From: Rhodocyclaceae bacterium
GTDB taxonomy: Bacteria > Pseudomonadota > Gammaproteobacteria > Burkholderiales > Rhodocyclaceae
Length of the DNA stretch: 39,490 nt
Direction of reading: 5' to 3'
NCBI GenBank assembly: GCA_003963315.1
Contig: RXJP01000019.1
Coordinates: forward strand, 16,179 to 55,668
The translations under genes were made by a program, and so were the position numbers. A model generated the notes under the pieces. That model did no database searches and was not told where the DNA came from. It saw nothing but the letters and a program-made list of their open reading frames with translations. Below, in pieces: positions 18,995-28,413 of this stretch (position 1 is the stretch's first letter; each line of letters begins with the position of its first letter).

Positions 18995-20427
18995 GCCGCA
19001 AGAACCGCCCCTATCTGTTCTACGACACCACCAGTTCCGTATGCACGGAATGCCTGCGGGTGGTGGAAGCCAAGGTGCTGATCAAGGACGACAAGGTCTA
19101 TCTGGAAAAATGGTGTCCGGCCCACGGTACCGAGCGGGTGCTGATCTGCGACGATGCCGATTACTACCGGCTGGCGCGGGAGATGTACGTCAAGCGGCCG
19201 GAGATGCCGCAGCAGTTCAACACCGCCATGACCTACGGCTGCCCCTACGACTGCGGCCTCTGTCCCGATCACATGCAGCATTCCTGCCTGACGGTGCTGG
19301 AGGTCACCGACCATTGCAATCTGCGCTGTCCCGTCTGCTACGCCGGCTCCGGCCCGGAGCGCCTGAATCACCGGCCCCTGGCCACCATCGAGAAAATGCT
19401 GGACGCCGTGGTGGCCAACGAAGGCGAGCCGGACGTGGTGCAGCTTTCCGGCGGAGAACCGACCCTGCATCCGGAATTCTTCGCCATCCTCGACGCCGCC
19501 AAGGCGCGGCCCATCAAGCACCTGATGGTCAATACCAATGGCATCCGCCTGGCGCAGGAACCCGACTTCGCCGCCCGCCTGGCGGAATACAAGCCGGGCA
19601 TCGAGGTCTATCTGCAATTCGATTCGTTGCGCCCGGAAGCCCTCAAGGTGCTGCGCGGCGCCGACCTTTCCCGCATCCGCGACGAAGCCCTGGCTGCCCT
19701 GGAGCGGCACGGTATTTCCACCACTTTGGTGGTCACCCTGAAGAAGGGCCTGAACGACGGCGAGATCGGCGACATCATCCGCCATGGCTTGCAATACCGT
19801 TGCGTACGCGGCGTGACCTTGCAGCCGATCCAGGACGCTGGCCGCAACGAGGATTTCGACGCCCGGGAACACCGCCTCACCGTCAGCGAAATCCGCCGCG
19901 CCATTGCCCAACAGTCAGGCATCTTCACCCTGGACGACATCGTGCCAGTGCCCTGCAACCCCGACACCCTGACCATGGGCTATGCACTCAAGCTGGGCGA
20001 TGCGGTACAGCCCCTGACCCGCCACCTGGGGCCGGAGATGCTGCTGGCGGGACCGGCCAACACCATCGTTTTCGAGCGCGATCCGGCCTTGAAGAATCAG
20101 TTGTTCAAGTTGTTCTCCACCAACCACTCGCCGGAGTCCCAGGCCAATTGCCTGTCGGACCTGCTCTGCTGCCTGCCCCAGGTGCAAGCGCCCGAGCTGG
20201 GTTACGAAAATGTGTTCCGTGTGCTGATTGTGCAGTTCATGGACGCCCGCAACCTGGACATCCGCGCCCTGAAGAAATCCTGCGTGCACATGGTGCAGCC
20301 CGATGGCCGCTTGATTCCCTTCGAGAGCCACAACCTGTTCTACCGGGATGAACAACAGGCAGTGCTGGCGGCCCTGCGGTCGGAAATCGAAGTATCCACC
20401 CAGCGCCGGCGACAGCCCTTGCCCTGA
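18991..20427 (+). CDS. Radical SAM enzyme of the MJ0619/tetraether-synthase-like family
   Basis: A 478-residue iron-sulfur enzyme. The SAM-cluster motif is C109-x3-C113-x2-C116 (DHCNLRCPVCY). Upstream are C18/C21 and C43-P-A-H46, which look like a mononuclear metal site, and C84/C88/C91 (GCPYDCGLCPDH) with C99. Downstream are SGGEPTLHPE, C322 (VPVPCNPDT), C387/C393/C394, C431 and the ending CVHMVQPDGRLIPFESHN. This overall pattern, with extra clusters on both sides of the core, is that of the MJ0619-type family, which includes archaeal Tes (joins lipid chain ends) and a pterin methylase. The lipid-gene context favours a lipid substrate, but function is inferred. It is the last gene of the operon. 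Confidence 0.8.
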   Translation: MSRKNRPYLFYDTTSSVCTECLRVVEAKVLIKDDKVYLEKWCPAHGTERVLICDDADYYRLAREMYVKRPEMPQQFNTAMTYGCPYDCGLCPDHMQHSCLTVLEVTDHCNLRCPVCYAGSGPERLNHRPLATIEKMLDAVVANEGEPDVVQLSGGEPTLHPEFFAILDAAKARPIKHLMVNTNGIRLAQEPDFAARLAEYKPGIEVYLQFDSLRPEALKVLRGADLSRIRDEALAALERHGISTTLVVTLKKGLNDGEIGDIIRHGLQYRCVRGVTLQPIQDAGRNEDFDAREHRLTVSEIRRAIAQQSGIFTLDDIVPVPCNPDTLTMGYALKLGDAVQPLTRHLGPEMLLAGPANTIVFERDPALKNQLFKLFSTNHSPESQANCLSDLLCCLPQVQAPELGYENVFRVLIVQFMDARNLDIRALKKSCVHMVQPDGRLIPFESHNLFYRDEQQAVLAALRSEIEVSTQRRRQPLP

Positions 20428-20463
20428 CCCGTCCCGAACCAGTGCCGCAGGTCACGCCGATGC

Positions 20464-20479
20464 CTAGGGCTAACCCTAG
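20464..20479. promoter_or_regulatory. Inverted repeat upstream of the CigR-like gene
   Basis: CTAGGG-CTAA-CCCTAG is a perfect 6+4+6 inverted repeat 62 bp before the next ATG. It has no T-tract, so an operator or activator site is more likely than a terminator. No clear sigma-70 hexamers lie between it and the gene. Confidence 0.4.
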
Positions 20480-20541
20480 TCCCGCTACTGCCCGGTCACG
20501 GTCGGCGTAAGCTGCTTCCTCGTTCTGCACAGGAGACGCCC

Positions 20542-21015
20542 ATGAAAAACCGTCAACGCCTTCTTATGGTCCTCATCACCGGTCTGCTCACCTGCGGTTC
20601 GGCCTTCGCCGACAAACCCTCCTGGGCCGGTGGCGGCAAAGAGGACAAACATGGCCGTGAAGACCGGGACGACGATCGCGGCCACGGCAAGCGTAAAAAG
20701 CACTCGGCCTTCAACGACGACCACCGAAATCTGATCCGCGATTACTACGGCCAGGAATTCAGCCGCGGCAATTGCCCGCCGGGCCTGGCGAAGAAACACA
20801 ACGGCTGCCTGCCGCCCGGACAGGCGAAGAAGTGGGCCATGGGCCAGCCCCTGCCCCGGGGCATCGAAATGTATGACCTGCCGCCCACGCTGCTGCGGCA
20901 ACTGGGCCGCACCCCCGAAGGCTACAAGTACGTGCGCGTCGCTTCGGATGTGCTGATGATCGCCGTTGGCACCAATCTGGTGGTGGACGCCATCACCGAC
21001 CTGGGCCGCCAGTAA
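20542..21015 (+). CDS. Secreted CigR/RcnB-like protein
   Basis: A 157-residue exported protein. A Sec signal peptide ends at GSAFA-DKP (about residue 23). A highly charged His/Asp/Arg/Lys stretch follows (residues 28-58), then GNCPPGLAKKHNGCLPPGQAKKW and a C-terminal domain with RTPEGYKYVRVASDVLMIAVGTNLVVDAI, the pattern of the RcnB/CigR family of periplasmic proteins. Known members modulate metal efflux or virulence; no role can be assigned here. The AGGAG ribosome site is 6 nt before the ATG. It is convergent with pobA and probably not part of the preceding operon. Confidence 0.75.
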   Translation: MKNRQRLLMVLITGLLTCGSAFADKPSWAGGGKEDKHGREDRDDDRGHGKRKKHSAFNDDHRNLIRDYYGQEFSRGNCPPGLAKKHNGCLPPGQAKKWAMGQPLPRGIEMYDLPPTLLRQLGRTPEGYKYVRVASDVLMIAVGTNLVVDAITDLGRQ

Positions 21016-21018
21016 TTC

Positions 21019-21043
21019 CGGCGACCCAAACCGACAGTCGCCG
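21019..21043. terminator. Hairpin between convergent genes
   Basis: CGGCGAC (21019-21025) pairs perfectly with GTCGCCG (21037-21043) around an 11-nt loop in the 32-bp gap between the convergent CigR-like gene and pobA. There is no T-tract, so it is at best a weak bidirectional terminator. Confidence 0.35.
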
Positions 21044-21047
21044 ACAA

Positions 21048-22253
<1,206 letters not shown>

Positions 22254-22256
22254 CTA

Positions 22257-22266
22257 GGAATATTCC
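22257..22266. promoter_or_regulatory. GGAATATTCC palindrome, distal copy (pobA)
   Basis: Second identical palindrome. On the minus strand a TTGACC hexamer (22295-22290) lies upstream but no good -10 is found, as expected for an activator-dependent promoter. This copy would cover the region of the predicted transcription start. Confidence 0.45.
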
Positions 22267-22326
22267 TTCACATCTCAAATGGATTAGCCGGTCAACTTAT
22301 TGCACTATTCGCACATTCGTCGACGC

Positions 22327-23199
22327 TTATTGCTTCTCCGCCCCCAGCCGCGCCAGGATGCCGTCCAGTTGGTCCAGGCTGCCGAAACGGATGGACAGGC
22401 TGCCCGCGCCCTTGCGGTTGGCGCTGATCTTCACCGTGGCCCCCAGGCTGTCGGACAGGTCTTCCTCCAGGCGCAGGATGTCCCGGCTGGGCGCCTTGGC
22501 GCCGGCCTTGGCGGCGGGCGGGTTCAGCTCACGGCTGACGATGCGTTCCGTTTCCCGCACCGAGAAACCCTTGTCCACCACCAGGGAAGCAATGCGACCC
22601 TGCTCGGCCTTGGGCAGGGGCAGCAGCGCCCGGGCGTGGCCCATTTCGATGTCGCCGGCCATCAACATATCCTGGGCCGGCTTGGCCAATTGCAACAAGC
22701 GCAGCAGATTCGAGGCGGCGGGTCGGGAACGGCCCACAGCATCGGCGGCCTGTTGGTGGGTCATGCCGAATTCGTCAATCAGCCGTTGCAGACCGGCGGC
22801 CTCTTCCAGGGGGTTGAGGTCTTCCCGCTGGATGTTTTCGATCAGGGACATGGCCAGGGCCGCGTCGTCCGGAATCTCCCGGATCAGCACCGGCACTTCG
22901 GTCAGGCCGGCGATCTGGCTGGCGCGCCAGCGGCGTTCACCGGCGATGATCTCGTAGCGGTCCTTGCCGCCAACATTGTCGATGGGCCGCACCGAAATCG
23001 GCTGGATCAGGCCCTGGGACTTGATGGATGCCGCCAGTTCCTCCAGGGAACCCGGGTCCATGCGGGTGCGGGGCTGGTACTTGCCCGGCTGCAACGCGCC
23101 TACCGGCAGGGTGTCCTGGCGGCTGCCTTCCGGGCTGTTGTTGGCGGCCAGCAGGGCATCCAGGCCGCGGCCCAGGCCCTTGAGCTTAGGTGGGTTCAT
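22327..23199 (-). CDS. parB: Chromosome-partitioning protein ParB
   Basis: CTP-dependent DNA clamp that loads at parS and guides origin segregation. The 290-residue protein has the N-terminal MNPPKLKGLGRGLDALL peptide that contacts ParA, the nucleotide-binding GERRWRA motif near 87-93, a helix-turn-helix (MTHQQAADAVGRSRPAASNLLRLLQL) and a C-terminal dimerisation region. Its ATG overlaps the parA stop by one base (TGATG). Two parS sites lie 3.4 kb away, in the same cluster. Confidence 0.97.
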   Translation of the reverse strand: MNPPKLKGLGRGLDALLAANNSPEGSRQDTLPVGALQPGKYQPRTRMDPGSLEELAASIKSQGLIQPISVRPIDNVGGKDRYEIIAGERRWRASQIAGLTEVPVLIREIPDDAALAMSLIENIQREDLNPLEEAAGLQRLIDEFGMTHQQAADAVGRSRPAASNLLRLLQLAKPAQDMLMAGDIEMGHARALLPLPKAEQGRIASLVVDKGFSVRETERIVSRELNPPAAKAGAKAPSRDILRLEEDLSDSLGATVKISANRKGAGSLSIRFGSLDQLDGILARLGAEKQ

Positions 23200-23990
23200 C
23201 AGGCTTCTTCCTTCCAGGTTTTAACGCGTTCTATCATTTCTTCGGCAAAGGCCAGATAGGCTTGGGCGCCCTTGGCGGCGCGGTCGAACACCACGCCAGG
23301 CATGCCGTAGCTGGGCGCTTCGGCCAGGCGCACATTGCGCGGTACCAGGGTCTTGAACACCTTGTCGCCGAAATGCTGCTCCAACTGGTCGGAGACCTGT
23401 TTGGACAGGGTGCTGCGGTTGTCGAACATCACCCGCAGCAGACCGATGATCTTCAGGTCCCGGTTCAGGTTGGCGTGCACCTTCTTGATGGTGTTCACCA
23501 GATCGGACAAGCCTTCCAGGGCGTAGTACTCGCACTGCATGGGGATGATCACGCCGTGGGCGGCACAGAGGCCGTTGAGGGTGAGCATGGACAGGGAAGG
23601 CGGACAGTCGATCAGGACAAAGTCATAATCGTCGCGGTGGGCGGCCAAGGCTCGCTTGAGGCGCATCTCCCGGGCTTCCAGGTCCACCATTTCCACTTCC
23701 GCACCGGCCAGCTCGCGGTTGGCGGGCAACACATCGAAGCGGGCGGTATAGCTGCCGGTGGTGGAGGGCAAACGCGCCTGGCCCAGCTCGGCCAAGCCCA
23801 GCAGCACGTGGTAGACGGATTCCTTGAGGCCCTGCTTGTCCACCCCGCAACCCATGGTGGCGTTGCCCTGGGGATCCAGGTCCACCAGCAGGGTGCGTTG
23901 GCCGTGCTGGGCCAGGGCGGCGGCGAGATTGACGGTGGTGGTGGTTTTCCCCACCCCACCCTTCTGATTGGCAACAGCAAAAATGTGCAC
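23199..23990 (-). CDS. parA: Chromosome-partitioning ATPase ParA
   Basis: Deviant-Walker ATPase that moves ParB-parS complexes along the nucleoid. The motif K10-GGVGK15-T is at the N-terminus (MHIFAVANQKGGVGKTTT), followed by LLVDLDPQGNAT and the Walker B-like DFVLIDCPPSLSMLTLN. The 263-residue length fits chromosomal ParA/Soj. It lies 23 bp after rsmG. Confidence 0.97.
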   Translation of the reverse strand: MHIFAVANQKGGVGKTTTTVNLAAALAQHGQRTLLVDLDPQGNATMGCGVDKQGLKESVYHVLLGLAELGQARLPSTTGSYTARFDVLPANRELAGAEVEMVDLEAREMRLKRALAAHRDDYDFVLIDCPPSLSMLTLNGLCAAHGVIIPMQCEYYALEGLSDLVNTIKKVHANLNRDLKIIGLLRVMFDNRSTLSKQVSDQLEQHFGDKVFKTLVPRNVRLAEAPSYGMPGVVFDRAAKGAQAYLAFAEEMIERVKTWKEEA

Positions 23991-24013
23991 CGGACGCTCT
24001 CCCTGAAACCTGA

Positions 24014-24646
24014 TTAAATCTTTTTAATAACAATGAGATGCCGCTGGGCGACGAGGCCAGGCACCTTGAGTTCGTGGCTTTCCGTCACTTGCCATCCCCG
24101 GGGCAAACGGGCGATTTCCTCTTCAGGATAAACGCCCTTCATGGCAAGCAGGCGACCTTCGGGCCGCAGCAGATGACCGGACCAGTTCACGAAGTCCGCC
24201 AATTCGGCGAAAGCGCGGGAGGTAACGGCGGCAAACTGACCCTGGGTTTTTTCCACCCGGGCGCTGAGCACTGTGAAATTGGCAAGCTTGAGCTCGATCT
24301 TGGCCTGCTGTTGGAAGGCCACTTTCTTGGTCACCGTCTCGATAGAGGTGATCTTGAGTTCGGGGAACACCAAAGCCAGGGGAATACCCGGCAGCCCGGC
24401 ACCGCTGCCCACATCGGCCAGGGCATCCAGGCCCTGGACGTAGGGCGCCAGGGTCAGGGAATCGAGCAAATGGTGGCTGACCATCTCGGCTTCATCACGA
24501 ATGGCGGTGAGGTTGTAGGTGCGGTTCCACTTGACCATCAAGCGCAGATAGGCCATGAGGCGGCCTTCCGCTGCCGCGTCCACGCCGGCGGAACGATCCA
24601 GGCCGAGGGCGACGATGCCCTCGTGGAGTTGCTGTTCAAGACTCAT
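24014..24646 (-). CDS. rsmG: 16S rRNA (guanine-N7) methyltransferase RsmG
   Basis: Methylates N7 of G527 in 16S rRNA, the modification lost in some low-level streptomycin-resistant strains. The 210 residues carry the SAM-binding loop [14 protein letters not shown] (78-91), and [13 protein letters not shown] is the usual N-terminal RsmG segment. The ATG overlaps the mnmG stop by 4 bp (ATGA). Its position between mnmG and parA is conserved in many proteobacteria. Confidence 0.97.
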   Translation of the reverse strand: MSLEQQLHEGIVALGLDRSAGVDAAAEGRLMAYLRLMVKWNRTYNLTAIRDEAEMVSHHLLDSLTLAPYVQGLDALADVGSGAGLPGIPLALVFPELKITSIETVTKKVAFQQQAKIELKLANFTVLSARVEKTQGQFAAVTSRAFAELADFVNWSGHLLRPEGRLLAMKGVYPEEEIARLPRGWQVTESHELKVPGLVAQRHLIVIKKI

Positions 24647-26535
24647 GCAGCTTTTTCGTTGGCCAGGTTGCGACGTTTGAGATGCACCAACAACAGGGAA
24701 ATGGCGGCAGGGGTGATGCCCTGGATGCGGGAGGCCTGGCCCAGGGTTTCCGGTTTGAACTGGTTGAGCTTTTGCTGCACCTCGATGGAGAGGCCGCGCA
24801 CTTCGCGGTAGTCCAGGTCGGCGGGCATGCGCAGGGTTTCGCTGGCCTGGGCTTTCAGCACCTCTTCCTGCTGGCGATCAATGTAACCCTGGTATTTGGC
24901 CTGGATTTCAATCTGCTCCACCACGGCGGCATCGGTTTGCGCCTCGCCGGCATCGGGCAGGGTCAGCAGGCTTTGATAACTCACTTCCGGGCGGCGCAGC
25001 AAATCGAACAGGCTGTACTCCCGCTCCATGGCCTTACCCAACACCCGCTGCTGCTCGCTGGGAGCCAGGGTGCGGGGATTGACCCAAGTGGCCTTGAGGC
25101 GTTCCACCTCCTTGCCAATGGCGTCGCGCTTGCGGTTGAAGGCATCCCAACGGACATCGTCCACCAAGCCGAGCTCACGCCCCATTTCCGTCAGACGCAA
25201 GTCGGCGTTGTCTTCCCGCAGGGACAAACGGTATTCGGCGCGGCTGGTGAACATGCGGTAAGGCTCCACCACGCCCCGGGTAATCAGGTCGTCGGCCAGT
25301 ACGCCGAGGTAAGCCTGGTCCCGACGGGGCGACCAGCCTTCCTTGTCCTGGCTGTAGCGGGCCGCATTCACCCCGGCTAACAGACCCTGGGCCGCCGCCT
25401 CTTCGTAGCCGGTGGTGCCGTTGATCTGGCCGGCGAAGAACAAGCCCTGGATATGCTTGGTTTCGAAGGTGGCCTTGAGATGGCGGGGATCGAAGTAGTC
25501 GTATTCGATGGCATAGCCGGGGCGCAGGATGTGCACGTTTTCCAGGCCGCGGATGCTGCGCACCAACGCCAATTGCACATCGAAAGGCAGACTGGTGGAC
25601 ACGCCCTGGGGATAGATCTCGTGGGTGGTCAGGCCTTCCGGCTCCATGAACACCTGGTGGCTGTCCTTGTCGGCGAAGCGGTGGATCTTGTCCTCGATGG
25701 ACGGGCAGTAGCGCGGCCCCACCCCTTCGATCACGCCGGTGAACATGGGCGAACGATCCAGCCCGCCACGGATGATGTCGTGGGTACGGCTGTTGGTGTG
25801 GGTGATCCAGCAAGGCACCTGGCGCGGATGCTGTTCCGCCTTGCCGAGGAAGGAAAATACCGGCACCGGATCGTCGCCGGGCTGGCGTTCCATCACCGAG
25901 TAGTCGATGGTCTTGCCGTCCAGCCGTGGCGGCGTGCCGGTCTTGAGCCGACCCACGGGCAACTTGAGCTCCCGCAGGCGGTCGGCCAGGGAAACGGAGG
26001 CCGGGTCGCCGAAACGCCCTGCCCGATAATTTTCCAGGCCCACATGGACCAGCCCGTTGAGGAAAGTGCCGGCGGTGAGCACCACGGCGGAGGCGTCGAA
26101 GCGGATCCCCAGTTGGGTGACTGCACCGGTAACCCGCTCCCCTTCCAGAGTCAGGTCATCCACTGCCGCTTGGAAGATGGTGAGATTGGGCTGGTTCTCC
26201 AGCCGGCTACGAATGGCCTGCTTGTACAACTGACGGTCGGCCTGGGCCCGGGTGGCCCGGACCGCCGGACCTTTCGAGGCATTGAGGATGCGGAACTGGA
26301 TGCCGGCTTCATCGGTGGCGGCCGCCATGGCGCCGCCCAGGGCATCCACTTCCTTGACCAGGTGCCCCTTGCCGATACCGCCGATGGAGGGGTTGCAGGA
26401 CATGGCCCCCAGGGTTTCGATGTTGTGGGTGAGCAGCAAAGTGCTGGCGCCCGCCCGGGCCGAAGCCAGGGCGGCCTCGGTTCCGGCATGGCCGCCGCCG
26501 ATCACGATAACATCAAAACGGGTGGGAAACTGCAT
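24643..26535 (-). CDS. mnmG: tRNA uridine 5-carboxymethylaminomethyl modification enzyme MnmG
   Basis: With MnmE it makes the cmnm5/nm5 modification at tRNA wobble uridine 34. From ATG at 26535 ([22 protein letters not shown]) the protein is 630 residues, the usual MnmG length; an upstream ATG at 26574 would add 13 unrelated residues. FAD motif GGGHAG is at 13-18, with [22 protein letters not shown] and [21 protein letters not shown] as further family signatures. Its partner gene mnmE lies 2.6 kb upstream, separated by unrelated genes. Confidence 0.97.
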   Translation of the reverse strand: MQFPTRFDVIVIGGGHAGTEAALASARAGASTLLLTHNIETLGAMSCNPSIGGIGKGHLVKEVDALGGAMAAATDEAGIQFRILNASKGPAVRATRAQADRQLYKQAIRSRLENQPNLTIFQAAVDDLTLEGERVTGAVTQLGIRFDASAVVLTAGTFLNGLVHVGLENYRAGRFGDPASVSLADRLRELKLPVGRLKTGTPPRLDGKTIDYSVMERQPGDDPVPVFSFLGKAEQHPRQVPCWITHTNSRTHDIIRGGLDRSPMFTGVIEGVGPRYCPSIEDKIHRFADKDSHQVFMEPEGLTTHEIYPQGVSTSLPFDVQLALVRSIRGLENVHILRPGYAIEYDYFDPRHLKATFETKHIQGLFFAGQINGTTGYEEAAAQGLLAGVNAARYSQDKEGWSPRRDQAYLGVLADDLITRGVVEPYRMFTSRAEYRLSLREDNADLRLTEMGRELGLVDDVRWDAFNRKRDAIGKEVERLKATWVNPRTLAPSEQQRVLGKAMEREYSLFDLLRRPEVSYQSLLTLPDAGEAQTDAAVVEQIEIQAKYQGYIDRQQEEVLKAQASETLRMPADLDYREVRGLSIEVQQKLNQFKPETLGQASRIQGITPAAISLLLVHLKRRNLANEKAA

Positions 26536-26635
26536 GGGGATTTGCCTGAACGAGAGACCTGACATCGGCCTCAAAAAAGAGGCGCAATCATACGCTTACC
26601 GTTGTCAAAGTGAACCCGGGGCGATTTTCCAAGCA

Positions 26636-26651
26636 TGTTTCACATGAAACA
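26636..26651. other. parS: parS centromere site 1
   Basis: TGTTTCACATGAAACA differs from the canonical TGTTTCACGTGAAACA only at one central base. It lies between mnmG and the anti-sigma gene, in the same cluster as parA and parB. Confidence 0.88.
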
Positions 26652-26671
26652 GTACACGCCCAACGACCCGA

Positions 26672-26687
26672 TGTTTCACATGAAACA
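26672..26687. other. parS: parS centromere site 2
   Basis: Identical to site 1, including the same central A, and 36 bp away from it. Both copies share the orientation of the non-palindromic centre. Confidence 0.88.
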
Positions 26688-26692
26688 TCAAT

Positions 26693-27454
26693 TCACTTGG
26701 CGTCTTGCCGTTCCAAGTCCCGGTAGGCCGCATCGGCCAAGACCATCAATTCCTGGCGGGGCAATTCACCGCTCAGGGCATAACCCGCCTGGCCATCCAC
26801 CCAGTAGAAAACGGAAACATTCTTTTCCTGGGCAAAACGGAAAGCCGTTTCCTTGCTGTCCGCCACCCCTTTGCGTACATACAGTGTGACCCGCCTGCCG
26901 GCGCCATCCTGGTACATGAACTGGGCCGCCGGCGCGCCCTCACCGGGCAAAAGCCGCCCCCCCAATAATTGGAACCCTGCCGGTTTCAGATTGGGCGCCA
27001 GCACTGGCGTACCCAGGCGCTTCGACAACCATTGCACCAAGTGGCCCTCCTGCTCCGCCCCCACTTCCACCGGATGCCGCACCTCGGGAACAAAAGCCGC
27101 GTGGGCGATAGCCGCAGGATGCACCAGGGTTGCCAGGGTAGACGCCCTGTCCGGGCCAACACCCCTCAATCCGTAACCCACCAGCACACCCAGGGATAGC
27201 CAGCCCAAGGCAGCGGCCACGCGCCAACCTTTGCCCTCATCTCCCATCACGGTTCGGGTCAGGCGCTCAGGCACCGCTTCCGCCAGTATCGGGTCGAACA
27301 GCCGGTGCAGGGCCACGCCCTGGTCGCGCCAACCCTTGACCAGGGCCGCGTCCTCGGGGTGGGCCGCCAGCCAGGTTTCCACATGCTGCCGTTCGATCTC
27401 TGTCAGCGCGCCATCGGCGTAAGCATGGAAATCTTCCTCGGCGGGCCGGATCAT
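26693..27454 (-). CDS. Membrane anti-sigma factor
   Basis: A 253-residue single-pass membrane protein. The short N-terminal cytoplasmic domain (EEDFHAYADGALTEIERQHVETWLAAHPEDA) is typical of anti-sigma factors paired with ECF sigmas, but it has no CxxC, so no zinc site is formed. A transmembrane helix lies at about 79-97 (VAAALGWLSLGVLVGYGL), and the remaining C-terminal domain would be periplasmic, where it may sense stress. Its ATG overlaps the sigma stop by 4 bp, the usual coupling for such pairs. Confidence 0.85.
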   Translation of the reverse strand: MIRPAEEDFHAYADGALTEIERQHVETWLAAHPEDAALVKGWRDQGVALHRLFDPILAEAVPERLTRTVMGDEGKGWRVAAALGWLSLGVLVGYGLRGVGPDRASTLATLVHPAAIAHAAFVPEVRHPVEVGAEQEGHLVQWLSKRLGTPVLAPNLKPAGFQLLGGRLLPGEGAPAAQFMYQDGAGRRVTLYVRKGVADSKETAFRFAQEKNVSVFYWVDGQAGYALSGELPRQELMVLADAAYRDLERQDAK

Positions 27455-27963
27455 TTGACCACCTCCAATTTCACCAACGTGTCCTCCTCACCTGCCAGCA
27501 AACGGCCTAGCCGCTGCCGCGCCCGGGTCAGGCGGGACATCACCGTACCCAGGGGAACATCCAGAATCTTCGCCACTTGTTGGTAACTCATCTCTTCCAC
27601 CGCCACCAGCAGCAATACCGCCCGGTGTTCCTCGGAAAGCCGATACAACGCTGCACCCAGGTCCCGCAGGGCGAGGCCGTCATCCTGGTCGGCGCGGACG
27701 CCAATCTCGGGCAGTTCGCCGTCACCGGTGCCCCGCTCCAGGCGGCGGGCATCGGCCCGCCGGTGATTGATAAACACGTTGTGCATCAGCGTCAGCAGCC
27801 AAACCTGGGGATTGGAGCCCGGTCGCAGCAAGGTCCAGCGGGACAATGCCCGTTCCAGGGTGTCCTGCACCAGATCGTCCGCGGCGAAGCGATCCCCGGT
27901 CAGCGCCCGGGCGTAACGCCTCAGGCGTGGCAGATGGTCGAGGATGGCTTCCCGGGAAAGCAT
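27451..27963 (-). CDS. ECF-family RNA polymerase sigma factor
   Basis: A 170-residue sigma factor with only regions 2 and 4. Region 2 includes LTGDRFAADDLVQDTLERALSRW and VWLLTLMHNVFINHRR; region 4 includes VEEMSYQQVAKILDVPLGTVMSRLTRARQRLGRLL. It follows a small lipoprotein gene by 6 nt and overlaps the anti-sigma gene by 4 bp, so the three form one operon that it probably activates itself. The signal and regulon are unknown. Confidence 0.93.
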   Translation of the reverse strand: MLSREAILDHLPRLRRYARALTGDRFAADDLVQDTLERALSRWTLLRPGSNPQVWLLTLMHNVFINHRRADARRLERGTGDGELPEIGVRADQDDGLALRDLGAALYRLSEEHRAVLLLVAVEEMSYQQVAKILDVPLGTVMSRLTRARQRLGRLLAGEEDTLVKLEVVK

Positions 27964-27969
27964 GCCGCT

Positions 27970-28347
27970 TTATTTGGCCACGTGCCAGACCTTGTTGAAA
28001 CCGTCGCCGGTGGTATCGCCGGGTTTCTGGTCCTTGGCCCAGAAATAGAGGGGCTTGCCCTTGAAGCTCCATTGGCGCTTGCCATCGTCGCGGGTAATCA
28101 CGGTGAAGTCGCCCACGGGCTTGTCGCCCTCCGCCGCATACAGGGGCGGCCAGTTTTCCGCGCACTTGCCGTTGCAGGCGCTCTTGCCGCTATCGGCGGC
28201 ATCCTTGTCGAACATATACAAGGTCATGCCGTTGGCGGCCACCAGCATGCCGTCCTTGCTCGCGGCGGGCGCCGTGGCGGCGGACATGGAAGCGCAGCCT
28301 GCCATCAGGGAAGCGGCGGCCACCAGGGAAAGTATCAGTTTGTTCAT
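27970..28347 (-). CDS. Lipoprotein with secreted Yx(F/W/Y)xxD repeats (COG4315 type)
   Basis: A 125-residue lipoprotein with signal MNKLILSLVAAASLMAGC (C18 lipidated). The mature part has the family pattern: GMTLYMFDKDAADSGKSACNGKCAENWPPL, then GKPLYFWAKDQKPGDTTGDGFNKVWHV, with one Cys pair. The function of this family is not established. AAGGAG lies 7 nt before the ATG. It is the first gene of the sigma/anti-sigma operon, so it may be a target or part of the sensing circuit. Confidence 0.85.
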   Translation of the reverse strand: MNKLILSLVAAASLMAGCASMSAATAPAASKDGMLVAANGMTLYMFDKDAADSGKSACNGKCAENWPPLYAAEGDKPVGDFTVITRDDGKRQWSFKGKPLYFWAKDQKPGDTTGDGFNKVWHVAK

Positions 28348-28382
28348 GGTCGTACTCCTTCGGGTTGGGGGAACTACAACCG

Positions 28383-28412
28383 TGTAAACACCTGGGATGG
28401 ACCGATTATTCC
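28383..28412 (-). promoter_or_regulatory. Candidate ECF-type promoter
   Basis: On the minus strand GGAATAA (28412-28406) is followed after 16 bp by GTTTACA (28389-28383). A GGAA-type -35 and this spacing fit ECF promoters, and the site precedes the sigma operon, as expected for autoregulation. It is a motif match only. Confidence 0.4.
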
Positions 28413-28413
28413 A

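Noticed and set aside
18559-19911. A 450-codon minus-strand frame opposite the radical SAM gene
   Set aside because: It has no recognisable domain, while the + strand gene has clear cysteine motifs.
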